From Actinacidiphila yanglinensis (lineage in GTDB: Bacteria > Actinomycetota > Actinomycetes > Streptomycetales > Streptomycetaceae): a stretch of 64,000 nucleotides of DNA. Below are positions 25,717 to 34,498 of the stretch, in pieces; position 1 is the first letter of the stretch, and every line of letters starts with the position of its first letter. The notes below the pieces were generated by a model. It was not told where the DNA came from and did not search any database. It worked only from the letters and a program-made list of their open reading frames with translations. The translations under genes were made by a program, and so were the position numbers. Location of the stretch: positions 1,969 through 65,968 of the forward strand of contig NZ_FNVU01000006.1 in NCBI RefSeq assembly GCF_900107965.1, written 5' to 3'.

Positions 25717-27582
25717 CTACGCGGGTGCGGCCCTGCCCAGCGGCGGCGGGGTGACGGTCCTCTTCGTGCGCAGGTAGCGGACGAAGCCCTCGTGGTCGAG
25801 GCTGTGCCGGACCGGGTCCGTGTACGTGGTCAGCGCGTCGTAGCCGTCGTAGGCGAGCATCGTGTAGGCGTTGGTCGCCAGCCGGTAGCTGCCGTCGAGG
25901 TCGAGCGGCTTCCCCTTGATGGTGACCCTCGCCGGGTCCACCCGGGAGCCCACCGGCTTCGAGGTGTCGTAGACGTACCGGACCTCGCTGGAGACAGCCA
26001 GCGGGTAGAAGCCCACGCTGCCGTCGGCGGCGGTCTGCCACTGCTCCTCGAGCGCCTCGTGGATGGCCGAACCGGTGTACGTCGCCGACATGTTGGGGCT
26101 GTCGAAACCGTACGCCTTCCAGGCCTCGCCGAAGGTGATCACGCCGTCCTCGTCGCCCGCGGTCGTGCTCTTGGCGTACGGCAGGTCGGCGCCGAGGGCG
26201 GAGCGTGCCTTGGGGGGCTTGCTCGGGAGGACGGCGAGGTCGGCGGGGCGGGGCGCGCGGGCGGCGCCCTTCTCGGCGTACTGGGTGGACTCCCAGACCA
26301 GGAAGTCGGCGACCAGGTTGCCGAGCGTGGACTCGCCCGAAGCGTTCGCGGTGCGGGTCAGGTCGCCGGTCTGGCGGGCGAGCGGGGTGGCGTCCTGCGT
26401 GGCCGAACGGGCGGTCCAGTACGCCACGATGTCGGCGATCTCGGCGTCCTGCGGGACGTCGCGGGTGACGGCGTGGTTGGTGGACGTCGTCAGCTCGCGG
26501 ACGATCCTGCCGGTGCGCGCGTCCAGCTTGAGGTTGATCTCGTTGATCAGCTGGCCGTAGTAGCCGGCCTCGACGACCGGGCGGGGCATCCCGTTCGGGT
26601 CGTTGACCATCATGTTGAAGCGGCAGTGCCAGTGGCCGGTGACGATCACCCCGATGTCGGGATCGGCCCTGGCCGCGAGGTCGAAGGCGGGCCCGGTGGG
26701 GTTGCTGCCGGAGTTGTAGTCGTCGCCCGCGTAGCCGCCCTCGTGCATGACGACGACCAGCGCGTTGACGCCGCGCGCCTTGAGCTCGGCGGCGGACCGG
26801 TCGGCGCTCTCGACGAGGTCGGTGGTCCGGAGGGTGGGCTGGTAGGAGCAGTTGAAGCCGGGTCCCTCGACGCAGCCCTCGACCGTCATGTGGATGAAGC
26901 CGACCGGCAGCCGGCGCCCGCCGGGCCCGCGCACGTACGCGATGTTCCAGGACGGCAGCAGCCGGCTGCCGTCGGCGCGGCGCACCACGTTGCCGCTGTG
27001 GTACGTCCAGTCGGCGCCCTGGAAGCGGCGGCCGGTCGAGAGCGGGAAGCTCTCGTAGGGCGCGTCGTAGGGGTAGTGCCCGCCGCGCACCATGTGGTTC
27101 ATGGTGAAGTCCATGCCCTTGTCCAGCTCGTGGTTGCCCAGCGAGGAGAACTGCAGGCCCATGGCGTTCAGGACCTCGATGGTGGGCTCGTTGTTCTGGG
27201 TGTCGGCGTAGGAGGCCCATCCGGAGAAGTTGTCGCCGGCGGAGAAGAACAGCGAGTTGGCGTGGCTCTCCCGGATCCGCTTGAGGTGGGTGGCGAGGTA
27301 CGCGGCTCCCCCGGTGACGATCGGCGGGCCGCCGAGCGGGTCGGGGATGGTGCCGCCCTCGCTCGCGGCGGGCGGGGCGATGTAGCCGTGCAGGTCGGTG
27401 ATGTTGACGAGTTGGACGTCGACGTAGCCATGGGTCGAGAGCGGGTCGGCGGCGGCGGGGGTGGCGCGGGCGGCGGTGCCGACGGCGGCGGCCGCGGCCA
27501 CCCCGGCGGCGAGGACCGAGCGGCGCGGAACGGAGGCACGCGCGAGGGAACCGCGCGGGACGGGGCGGTCGGACGGATGCAC
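25717..27582 (-). CDS. Tat-exported 5'-nucleotidase/2',3'-cyclic phosphodiesterase
   Basis: 621 residues. The N terminus has a twin-arginine signal (RRSVLAAGVAAAAAVG). The metallophosphatase domain follows, with ITDLHGY, GDNFSGW, GNHELDKG and TGHWHCR as the dinuclear-metal motifs. The C-terminal 5'-nucleotidase domain (about 370-600) includes the adenine-binding region. It should hydrolyse extracellular nucleotides to release phosphate and nucleosides. Stands alone between an ArsR and an AraC gene. Confidence 0.92.
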   Translation of the reverse strand: MHPSDRPVPRGSLARASVPRRSVLAAGVAAAAAVGTAARATPAAADPLSTHGYVDVQLVNITDLHGYIAPPAASEGGTIPDPLGGPPIVTGGAAYLATHLKRIRESHANSLFFSAGDNFSGWASYADTQNNEPTIEVLNAMGLQFSSLGNHELDKGMDFTMNHMVRGGHYPYDAPYESFPLSTGRRFQGADWTYHSGNVVRRADGSRLLPSWNIAYVRGPGGRRLPVGFIHMTVEGCVEGPGFNCSYQPTLRTTDLVESADRSAAELKARGVNALVVVMHEGGYAGDDYNSGSNPTGPAFDLAARADPDIGVIVTGHWHCRFNMMVNDPNGMPRPVVEAGYYGQLINEINLKLDARTGRIVRELTTSTNHAVTRDVPQDAEIADIVAYWTARSATQDATPLARQTGDLTRTANASGESTLGNLVADFLVWESTQYAEKGAARAPRPADLAVLPSKPPKARSALGADLPYAKSTTAGDEDGVITFGEAWKAYGFDSPNMSATYTGSAIHEALEEQWQTAADGSVGFYPLAVSSEVRYVYDTSKPVGSRVDPARVTIKGKPLDLDGSYRLATNAYTMLAYDGYDALTTYTDPVRHSLDHEGFVRYLRTKRTVTPPPLGRAAPA

Positions 27583-27781
27583 TGGGTCTCCCCGAGGGTC
27601 GGCGAGGCGGCGGGGCGGTGAGGCGGTGCCGCCGATGCTCTGCAGCCGCCGTCCGGGGCGGCCATGCAGCGATCGGTCGCGGATTTGCCGGAACCTGCTG
27701 CCGTGGAGCGGGAGTCGAGCAGGCGCCGCGCACTGTTCGCTGCCACGTCGGCCGGCCGTTCCGGCCCGGTCACCCGAGGCG

Positions 27782-28645
27782 TCAGGCGCGCCCGCGGGCG
27801 GAGCGGTAGGTCGTCGGCGGCATCCCGAAGCGGTGCCGGAACTGGCGGCTGAAGTAGTAGGGAGAGGCGAAGCCGACCTCGGCGGCGATCCGCCCGACCG
27901 GCAGCCCGGTGGTCTCCAGCAGGGTCGCGGCGCGCCGCAGCCGCGCGGCCAGCACCACGTTGCCGATGGAGTCGCCGGTCTCGGCGCGGAAGAGGTGCGC
28001 GAGCCGGGAGGAGGAGAGGGCGACCTCGCGCGCCAGCCGGTCGACGCGGAGCGGCGCCGCGGGGTCCGCGGTAATGAGGTCGAGCACCCGCCGCACGCGC
28101 GGGTCCGGCACCGCGGTGGCGCGCGACGCGTGCTCCACGGCCGCCATCAGCAGCAGTTCCTCGATGCCGTTCAGGGCGAGTTCGGTGGCGTAGCCGCCGT
28201 GCCGCGGTCCGCGGGCGACGGGCACGCGGCCCTGCGGGGCGTCGACGGTGGCGTACATCGCGTTGCGGTGCACGCGGGCGAAGGCGGCGTCCGCGCGGCA
28301 CAGCCCCTCCCCGGTCCCGAGCCGGGCGACGCTGAGCCCGGGGGCGAACTCGGGCATCCGCAGCCAGTCGAACCAGCTGGGGCGGGGCTGGAAGTGGGTC
28401 CACCAGTAGCCCCACGGGTCGTCCCCGCGGGCCCGGTAGTGCTGGGGCGTGCCCGGGGTGATGAGGACCAGGTCGCCGGGGCCGGTGGTGAGGCGGCGGA
28501 CGCCGGCGAGGTACTCGGCGGCCCCGGAGACGGTGAGGCTGACCATCCAGTTCCGCGCGCCGTGCGCGCGGTGGACGGTATGGCTCCGGTGCTCCTCGAA
28601 CCGGCCGGCGCTCAGCAGGTCCGCTTCCGGTATCTGCGTCCACAT
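27782..28645 (-). CDS. AraC family transcriptional regulator
   Basis: 287 residues from an ATG at 28645 with GAGGGGAGG upstream. The N-terminal cupin-like sensor (GAAEYLAGVRRLTTGPGDLVLI, then GTPQHYRA) is typical of sugar-responsive AraC proteins. The C-terminal 100 residues hold two helix-turn-helix units (SSSRLAHLFRAETG, and IAAEVGFASPYYFSRQFR). It begins 25 bp after a GntR gene on the same strand and is probably co-transcribed. The nearby sugar operon at 29.8 kb is a possible target. Confidence 0.9.
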   Translation of the reverse strand: MWTQIPEADLLSAGRFEEHRSHTVHRAHGARNWMVSLTVSGAAEYLAGVRRLTTGPGDLVLITPGTPQHYRARGDDPWGYWWTHFQPRPSWFDWLRMPEFAPGLSVARLGTGEGLCRADAAFARVHRNAMYATVDAPQGRVPVARGPRHGGYATELALNGIEELLLMAAVEHASRATAVPDPRVRRVLDLITADPAAPLRVDRLAREVALSSSRLAHLFRAETGDSIGNVVLAARLRRAATLLETTGLPVGRIAAEVGFASPYYFSRQFRHRFGMPPTTYRSARGRA

Positions 28646-28670
28646 GGCCCCGCCGCCTCCCCTCGCTTCC

Positions 28671-29468
28671 TCAGTCGCCGCTCGGCGGGTCGTCGCGGGA
28701 GTCGCCGGAGTCACGCGAGCGGCTGGGGCCGCCGGAGTCACCCGAGCCGCCCGAACCGCGGAAGCCGCCCACGCCCTGACGGCGCGTCATGGGACTGCTG
28801 CGGTCGCCGGTGATCAACCGCTGCATCGCCCGCTCGGCGGCCGTCGCGTCGCGGTCGCGGATCGCGTCGAGCAGTCGCCGGCGCGTGGGCAGCGGACCGC
28901 CTTCGGGACCGGGGTCGTCCGCGAGCCGGTAGCCCTGCCGGATGCCCTGGTCGATGACGGTGTCGAGACTGGTCGCCAGATCGTTGTGGGTGGCCCGCAG
29001 CACCGCCCGGTGGAAGACGACATCGTGCTCGACGACCTGCGACGGCTCGTCCTCGTCCTGGCGCATGGCGGCGAGGGCGGCGTCCATAGCGGCGAGGTCG
29101 TGCTCGTCGCGGCGCAGGGCGGCCAGTGCGGCCAGGCCCGGTTCGATCACCAGCCGGATCTCGGTGAGCTGGTCGAGCAGCGCGTCGGTGGGCTGCTGGG
29201 AGAGCCGCCAGCGCAGCACGTCGGCGTCGAGGGTGTTCCACCGCGCCGGGTCGGTCACGTAGGTGCCGCGCTTCTGGCGGGCGGCGACCAGGCCCTTGGC
29301 CGTGAGGACCTTCAGCGACTCGCGCAGCACGGTCCGGCTGATGCCGAACTCCGCCTCCAGACCCGCCAGATCGAGGGTCGCGCCCGGGGGCAGCCGGCCG
29401 GACATGATGCGGATGCCGAGTTCGTTGACCACCTGACCGTGCAGGCCACGCGGCAGCGGCGCGGTCAT
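28671..29468 (-). CDS. GntR family (FadR/FCD) transcriptional regulator
   Basis: 265 residues. Winged helix at about 10-75 (GISRTVLRESLKVLTAKGLV), then the all-helical FCD ligand domain with metal-binding Asp/His (EHDVVFHRAVLRATHN). The last 35 residues are a Gly/Ser/Arg/Asp-rich tail that looks disordered and is unusual for the family. Divergent from the ABC sugar operon starting at 29798, which it probably represses in the absence of a sugar-acid-like ligand. Confidence 0.9.
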   Translation of the reverse strand: MTAPLPRGLHGQVVNELGIRIMSGRLPPGATLDLAGLEAEFGISRTVLRESLKVLTAKGLVAARQKRGTYVTDPARWNTLDADVLRWRLSQQPTDALLDQLTEIRLVIEPGLAALAALRRDEHDLAAMDAALAAMRQDEDEPSQVVEHDVVFHRAVLRATHNDLATSLDTVIDQGIRQGYRLADDPGPEGGPLPTRRRLLDAIRDRDATAAERAMQRLITGDRSSPMTRRQGVGGFRGSGGSGDSGGPSRSRDSGDSRDDPPSGD

Positions 29469-29532
29469 AGGGCCTCCATGTCGTACGGCAGCGAACGGTG
29501 GACCTGGCGACCCCGTACTGCCGATAAAAATA

Positions 29533-29543
29533 AAATACGATTT
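29533..29543. promoter_or_regulatory. Candidate GntR operator in an AT-rich island
   Basis: AAAT-ACG-ATTT is a perfect 4-bp inverted repeat inside a roughly 25-bp A/T stretch (29524-29549), a marked exception in this GC-rich DNA. It is 65 bp upstream of the GntR start in the divergent region before the sugar operon. Confidence 0.45.
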
Positions 29544-29622
29544 CTTATGGACACGAGTCTAGCCTCCCGGGCATAGTGCGGAGAACAAGCCGTCCGCTGT
29601 CCGAGCTCGCAGCGGTGAGCGC

Positions 29623-29669
29623 TTCACAGTCAACGCTGCATTCACAGTCGACGCTGCATTCACCGTCGG
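29623..29669. repeat. 18-bp tandem repeat in the 329-bp divergent promoter region
   Basis: TTCACAGTCAACGCTGCA (29623-29640) is repeated at 29641-29658 with one change (A to G), and an 11-bp partial copy with one change follows. It lies between the GntR gene and the ABC sugar operon. Each unit spans slightly less than two helical turns, so it may be a regulator array. The rest of the 29469-29797 gap shows no gene. Confidence 0.7.
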
Positions 29670-29797
29670 CCGGGGTCGCCCGGCCGGCGACGCGAACGCG
29701 CGGACCGCGAGCCCGATCGTGACGTCACGGCACCGGGCCCCCCTCGTCCCGCGCGCCATCAGGTCAGCGTGCGTGACAGGGAAGTAGGCGGGTACCA

Positions 29798-31111
29798 GTG
29801 CGAATCCGACGTTGTGCACGATTCTCTGCCGTCTGTTCGGCCGCGATGCTGCTGGCCGGCGCGCTGACGGCGTGCGGCTCCAGCGGAACCTTGGGAACCG
29901 AGGACGCCCACACGATCACCTACTGGTCGACCTGGAACAAGGGAGAGCCCCAGCAGAAGATCCTCCAGCAGGCCGTCGACTCCTTCACCAAGGACACCGG
30001 CATCAAGGTCAGAGTGCAGTTCGCCGGACGCCAGGTGATGAAGAAGGTCCAGACGGCGAACAACACCTCGAACGTCCCGGACCTGGTCGACGACTCGTCG
30101 GAGAACCTGATCGCCGCCGCCGACTCCGGCGTCCTGCGCGGGTTGGACTCCGTCTACGCGCAGACCGTTCCCGGGGAGGGCCGCACGATCGCGCAGGTGC
30201 TGCCCGCCTCCTCGACCGCGTCGCTCAAGGACAAGGCCGGCCAGTACGCGCTGGTCCCCTACGAGACCCTGGTCACCTCGCTGTGGTTCAACGACGCCAT
30301 GATGCGGAAGATCGGCGCCACCCCGCCCACGACCTTCGACCAGCTGCTGAGCACCTGTCAGAAGGCCGTGGCCCACGGCATCGCGTGCGCGGCCGACGAC
30401 GGCACGATCCCCGACTACAACGCGTACTGGCTGTCGGAACTCACCATGCGCCATCTCGGGCCCGACTGGCTGCTCAAGGCGACGGGCGACAGAACCGGTC
30501 AGATGTGGAAGGACCCCGGGTTCCTCGCGGCCGCGACGGACCTGCAGCGCCTGGTCAAGGGCAAGGGCTTCATGCTCTCCGGCTACCAGGGCAGCAAGCT
30601 GCCCGCGGGCCAGCAGGAGTGGGCGAAGAACAAGGCGCTGTACCTGCTGATGGGCAGCTGGGCACCCGCCGACACCAAGCCCTACGCGGCATCCGGTTTC
30701 CAGTACGACTCGGTGACCTTTCCCTCCGTACCGGGCGGGCAGATGTCGGTCGACGACCAGTCGCTGGGCTTCGGCATCCTCGCGAAGGCCAAGAACCCCA
30801 CCGGCGCGGCGAAGTTCATCGCGTACTTCATGAACAAGAGCCGGCTGTCCGGGATCTCGACGCAGGCGAACAACATCACCTCACGCCCGGACATCAAGGC
30901 TCCGGCGGTCCTCACGAGCGTGCAGAAGCAGCTGGCCGCCGCACCGGCGATCGCCCGGTACCTCGGCGGCGCGGCCTCGGAGCACGCCGGCTACTGGACG
31001 AACGTCTTCGACGTCAACGACGACAAGCTCTTCTTCGGCGAGACCACCCCGGCCGGTTTCGTCGACCGGCTCGTCTCGGCGAGCCGAAGCTACTGGGCCT
31101 CCCACAGCTGA
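29798..31111 (+). CDS. Sugar ABC transporter substrate-binding lipoprotein
   Basis: 437 residues from a GTG at 29798. A short signal peptide ends in the lipobox LTAC (Cys at about residue 26), so the protein is anchored to the outer face of the membrane. The rest is a family-1 extracellular solute-binding fold (TITYWSTWNKGEPQQKILQQAV). It delivers a saccharide to the two permeases that follow. The downstream alpha-galactosidase and hexosaminidase suggest an oligosaccharide with galactose or N-acetylhexosamine. Confidence 0.93.
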   Translation: MRIRRCARFSAVCSAAMLLAGALTACGSSGTLGTEDAHTITYWSTWNKGEPQQKILQQAVDSFTKDTGIKVRVQFAGRQVMKKVQTANNTSNVPDLVDDSSENLIAAADSGVLRGLDSVYAQTVPGEGRTIAQVLPASSTASLKDKAGQYALVPYETLVTSLWFNDAMMRKIGATPPTTFDQLLSTCQKAVAHGIACAADDGTIPDYNAYWLSELTMRHLGPDWLLKATGDRTGQMWKDPGFLAAATDLQRLVKGKGFMLSGYQGSKLPAGQQEWAKNKALYLLMGSWAPADTKPYAASGFQYDSVTFPSVPGGQMSVDDQSLGFGILAKAKNPTGAAKFIAYFMNKSRLSGISTQANNITSRPDIKAPAVLTSVQKQLAAAPAIARYLGGAASEHAGYWTNVFDVNDDKLFFGETTPAGFVDRLVSASRSYWASHS

Positions 31112-31127
31112 CCCCTGGAGTTGAGCC

Positions 31128-32081
31128 GTGACCATCAGCATCAGACGCGCCTCCGTGCTGGCGGGTGGCGAGGCGAAGGCCGCGGCGCCTGCCCGGAAAG
31201 CGGGCAGCCGCCGGGCCGTCCTCCTGTTCCTGCTGCCGGCCTTCGTCGTCTACACCGGGGTCTACGTGGCTCCCGCGATCGCGTCGGTGGTGCTGAGCCT
31301 CTTCCGCTACAGCGGCACCGGCGACAGGCCGACCTGGATCGGGCTCCGCAACTTCCGGGAGGCGGTGCACGACGCGGCGTTCCGCTCGTCCTTCGAGAAC
31401 ACCTTCAAGGTGCTGTTCTTCGTGGGCATCGCGGTGTTCGTGGCGAGTTTCGTGCTCACCATGACGATGCGTGAGATGCGCGCCCGGGGCTTCGTCCGCG
31501 CGGTCCTGTTCTTCCCCTACCTGGTCAGCCCGGTGATCATCGCGATCGTCTGGGGCTTCATGCTCGACCCGACGCGCGGCCTGGTGAACACCTCGCTGCG
31601 CCAGGCCGGGCTCGGCGGCCTGACCCAGGTCTGGCTCGGGCCCGAGCTGATCTTCCCCATGATGATGACGGGCATGGGGTGGATGTTCACCGGGTTCTTC
31701 GTGACCATCCTGCTGGCCGGGGTGGACCGCATCCCGCCCTACTACTACGAGAGCGCCGACCTCGCCGGTGCCACGCGCTGGCAGAAGTTCCGCCTGATCA
31801 CGCTGCCGCTGTCGTGGGACGTGGTCGGCATCATGGCGGTGCTGTGGGTGATCAACGCCATGAAGACCTTCGAGTTCATCTACGCCTTCACCGGCGTCGG
31901 CACCCCGCCGTCCGCCACCAACTGGACCGCCGCGCTCTACGTCTACTACACCGGCTTCGCCGGTTCCGGTCAGCCGGAACTCGGCCGGGCGTGCGCGATG
32001 GCGGTGATCATGCTGGTGATCATCGGTGTCCTGGTCCTGCTCATCCAGCGGCTCATGCGGCGCGAGAGGATCGAGTTCTGA
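31128..32081 (+). CDS. Sugar ABC transporter permease (MalF type)
   Basis: 317 residues with about six transmembrane segments. The cytoplasmic EAA loop (YYYESADLAGATRWQKFRLITLPLSW) contacts the ATPase. Its GTG start lies 16 bp after the binding-protein stop, with GGAG upstream. No ATPase gene is in the operon; in streptomycetes the shared ATPase MsiK serves such importers. Confidence 0.93.
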   Translation: MTISIRRASVLAGGEAKAAAPARKAGSRRAVLLFLLPAFVVYTGVYVAPAIASVVLSLFRYSGTGDRPTWIGLRNFREAVHDAAFRSSFENTFKVLFFVGIAVFVASFVLTMTMREMRARGFVRAVLFFPYLVSPVIIAIVWGFMLDPTRGLVNTSLRQAGLGGLTQVWLGPELIFPMMMTGMGWMFTGFFVTILLAGVDRIPPYYYESADLAGATRWQKFRLITLPLSWDVVGIMAVLWVINAMKTFEFIYAFTGVGTPPSATNWTAALYVYYTGFAGSGQPELGRACAMAVIMLVIIGVLVLLIQRLMRRERIEF

Positions 32082-32995
32082 TGACGACCGCAGCGCCGGC
32101 CGGCTCCGCCCCGGCCCTGGCACCCTCCTCGCGGCCCGGACGGCGGCGGCCCATCCGCCGCCGCGGCGACCGGCTGGGCCCGGTCTCCCTGCTCGGCCGC
32201 CTGATCACCTGGGCCTGGGTGCTCTTCAACCTGGCCGTGTTCCTCTGGATGGTCTTCGCGTCGCTCAAGAACAGCGGCCAGGTCTTCGACTCGCCGTGGC
32301 AGCCGCCCACCCATCCGGAGTGGTCGAACTACGGCAACGTGTGGAACGCCTCCGACCTGGCCCGCGCGTTCGTCAACTCGATCCTGCTGGTCGGGGGTTC
32401 CACGCTGGTCGTCCTCGTGCTGGCCTGCCCCGCGGCGTACGCGCTGAGCCGGTTCGTCTTCTTCGGCTCGCGGGTGATGACCCTGTACTTCGTGATGGGG
32501 ATGGGGATTCCGGCCCAGACGATCGTGGTGCCCGCCTACATCGGGATGTCGCACCTGAGCCTGGTCGACAGCCTGCCCAGCCTCGGGCTGCTCTACGTCG
32601 CCGGTTCGCTGCCCTTCGCGATCTTCCTGCTCACGGGGTTCTTCTCGACGCTGCCCAGCGAGCTCGAGGAGGCGGCCACCATCGACGGCGCCGGCCGGGT
32701 GCGGACGTTCACGCAGGTCATGCTGCCGCTGGCGCAGCCGGGCGTGATCACGGCCGGCCTGCTGACGGCCGTGGGCCTGTGGAGCGAGACCTTCCTGTCC
32801 CTGGTGTTCATCTCCGACGACGCCAGGGACCCGCTGGGCCTGTCCGTGCTGACGCTCTACGCGTCGATGCAGTACACGTCCAACTGGGGCGGGCTGTTCG
32901 CGGGCGTCTGCATCATGGTGCTCCCGGTGCTCGTCACCTACGTATGGCTCGGACGGCGGATCGTGTCGGGACTGACCGTGGGAGTGGGCCGATGA
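32081..32995 (+). CDS. Sugar ABC transporter permease (MalG type)
   Basis: 304 residues with six predicted membrane segments and the EAA motif LEEAATIDGAGRVRTFTQVMLP. Its ATG shares a base with the stop of the previous permease (TGATG), showing translational coupling. The Arg/Pro-rich first 35 residues lie in the cytoplasm. It forms a heterodimeric channel with the preceding protein. Confidence 0.93.
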   Translation: MTTAAPAGSAPALAPSSRPGRRRPIRRRGDRLGPVSLLGRLITWAWVLFNLAVFLWMVFASLKNSGQVFDSPWQPPTHPEWSNYGNVWNASDLARAFVNSILLVGGSTLVVLVLACPAAYALSRFVFFGSRVMTLYFVMGMGIPAQTIVVPAYIGMSHLSLVDSLPSLGLLYVAGSLPFAIFLLTGFFSTLPSELEEAATIDGAGRVRTFTQVMLPLAQPGVITAGLLTAVGLWSETFLSLVFISDDARDPLGLSVLTLYASMQYTSNWGGLFAGVCIMVLPVLVTYVWLGRRIVSGLTVGVGR

Positions 32996-34362
32996 CGAGG
33001 GCGGCCGGCGCGTGCGAACCGGCGGGGTTCCGGCTCGTCGCCGAGATCGCGTGCGACCCGGACGCGGCGCGTGTCTACGAGCACGGCTGGCAGTCGTGGA
33101 GCCCGACGGACACCTACCCCGGCACCGCGACGTCCCCGCGTCCGGTCTTCGAGAAGGCGGACATCACCAACTGGCGTGCCGCCGAGACGCCGCCGCCGGC
33201 GACCGGCTTCCAGGGCGAGGGACTGGTCGCCGTCCAGCCCGCGCCCGGGGCGGAGGTGACGGTGGTCTCCTCGCCGGACCCGCGGCGCCACGTCGCCTCG
33301 ATCCGGGTCGCCGCCACCGCCGGCGGCCTGCGCGTCACCGCGAACGGCCCGGTCCGGACCTCGGTCGACAGCGGCTCCCACGGCATCCCGGGAGCCCTCG
33401 CGCGCTGGGCCGACGACCTGGTCGCGCGGCTCGCGCTGCCCCGGCCGCGTCCCGTCGGGAGCATGTGGTGCAGCTGGTACCGCTACTGGGACACGGTCAC
33501 CGACCGGCAGGTGCTCGACGAGCTCAGGGGCTTCGAACCCGCCGGCCTCGACGTGGGGATCGTGCAGATCGACGACGGCTACCAGGCCGGGATCGGCGAC
33601 TGGCTCGACCCGCGTCCCGGCTTCGGCGACCTCGGCGCACTGGCCGGGCACATCACCGCGTCCGGCCGCCGGGCCGGCGTGTGGACCGCCCCGTTCCTCG
33701 CCGGGCACGGCAGCCGGCTGTGGCGCGACCACCCGGACTGGTTCCTGGCCGGCGTCGACGCCGGGCACGGGTGGGAACAGGACCTTGCCGCCCTCGACCT
33801 GACCCACCCGGGCGCGCTCGACCACCTCACGACGGTCTTCCGCCGGTTCCGCGCCATGGGCTTCTCCTTCTACAAGCTCGACTTCCTCTACGCCGGGGCG
33901 CTGCCCGGTCCGCACGCGGAACCCGCGCCTCCGATCGAGGTGTACCGCCGCGGCCTGCGCACGATCCGCGACGCCGTCGGGCCCGACGCGCACCTCCTCG
34001 GATGCGGCGCGCCGATCCTTCCCAGCCTCGGCCTCGTCGACGTGATGCGGGTCAGCCCGGACACCGCCCTCCGGCTCGACCACCCCTCGGGGGACAGCTC
34101 CCTGCCGTCCTCGCGCAACGCCCGCGTGACCGGCCGGGCGCGCGAGTGGCAGCACGGCCGCTTCTGGATCAACGACCCGGACTGCCTGCTGGCCACCCCG
34201 GCGATGGAGGAGCGGGAGCAGTGGGCGCGCTGGGTCGAGCGCTCGGCCGGGCTGCGCACGTCGAGCGACGCCGTCACGGAACTCGACGACTGGGGACTGG
34301 CCACCACCCGCCGGCTGCTGCGCCCCTCCCGCCCCGACGCCGTACCGGCCGACCGGTTGTGA
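32992..34362 (+). CDS. GH36-like alpha-galactosidase
   Basis: 456 residues without a signal peptide, hence cytoplasmic. A short beta-rich N domain with HGWQSWSP is followed by the TIM barrel. The likely nucleophile is Asp297 in FYKLDFLYAG and the acid/base Asp357 in MRVSPDTA. CSWYRYW and IVQIDDGYQ line the barrel mouth. The start overlaps the permease stop by 4 bp, so the enzyme probably acts on the imported sugar. It is shorter than typical 700-residue GH36 enzymes, and the exact linkage is unproven. Confidence 0.82.
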   Translation: MTRAAGACEPAGFRLVAEIACDPDAARVYEHGWQSWSPTDTYPGTATSPRPVFEKADITNWRAAETPPPATGFQGEGLVAVQPAPGAEVTVVSSPDPRRHVASIRVAATAGGLRVTANGPVRTSVDSGSHGIPGALARWADDLVARLALPRPRPVGSMWCSWYRYWDTVTDRQVLDELRGFEPAGLDVGIVQIDDGYQAGIGDWLDPRPGFGDLGALAGHITASGRRAGVWTAPFLAGHGSRLWRDHPDWFLAGVDAGHGWEQDLAALDLTHPGALDHLTTVFRRFRAMGFSFYKLDFLYAGALPGPHAEPAPPIEVYRRGLRTIRDAVGPDAHLLGCGAPILPSLGLVDVMRVSPDTALRLDHPSGDSSLPSSRNARVTGRAREWQHGRFWINDPDCLLATPAMEEREQWARWVERSAGLRTSSDAVTELDDWGLATTRRLLRPSRPDAVPADRL

Positions 34363-34498
34363 CGGTGCGTCAGCAACGGATCGGGCGCCGGGAGCAGAAG
34401 CGCGGGGAGAGCCGGCGCGGGGCGACGGCGTACGGAAAGGCGCGCGGACGTCGAGGACACCACAGGCAGCAACCCGTACGGCGTGAAGGAGCGGCATC

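Noticed and set aside
24188..27733. An 1181-codon minus-strand open frame across the flavin reductase and nucleotidase genes
   Set aside because: Only its last 224 codons are a real protein. The rest is Arg/Pro/Ala-rich shadow of the Tat nucleotidase and ArsR genes in other frames.
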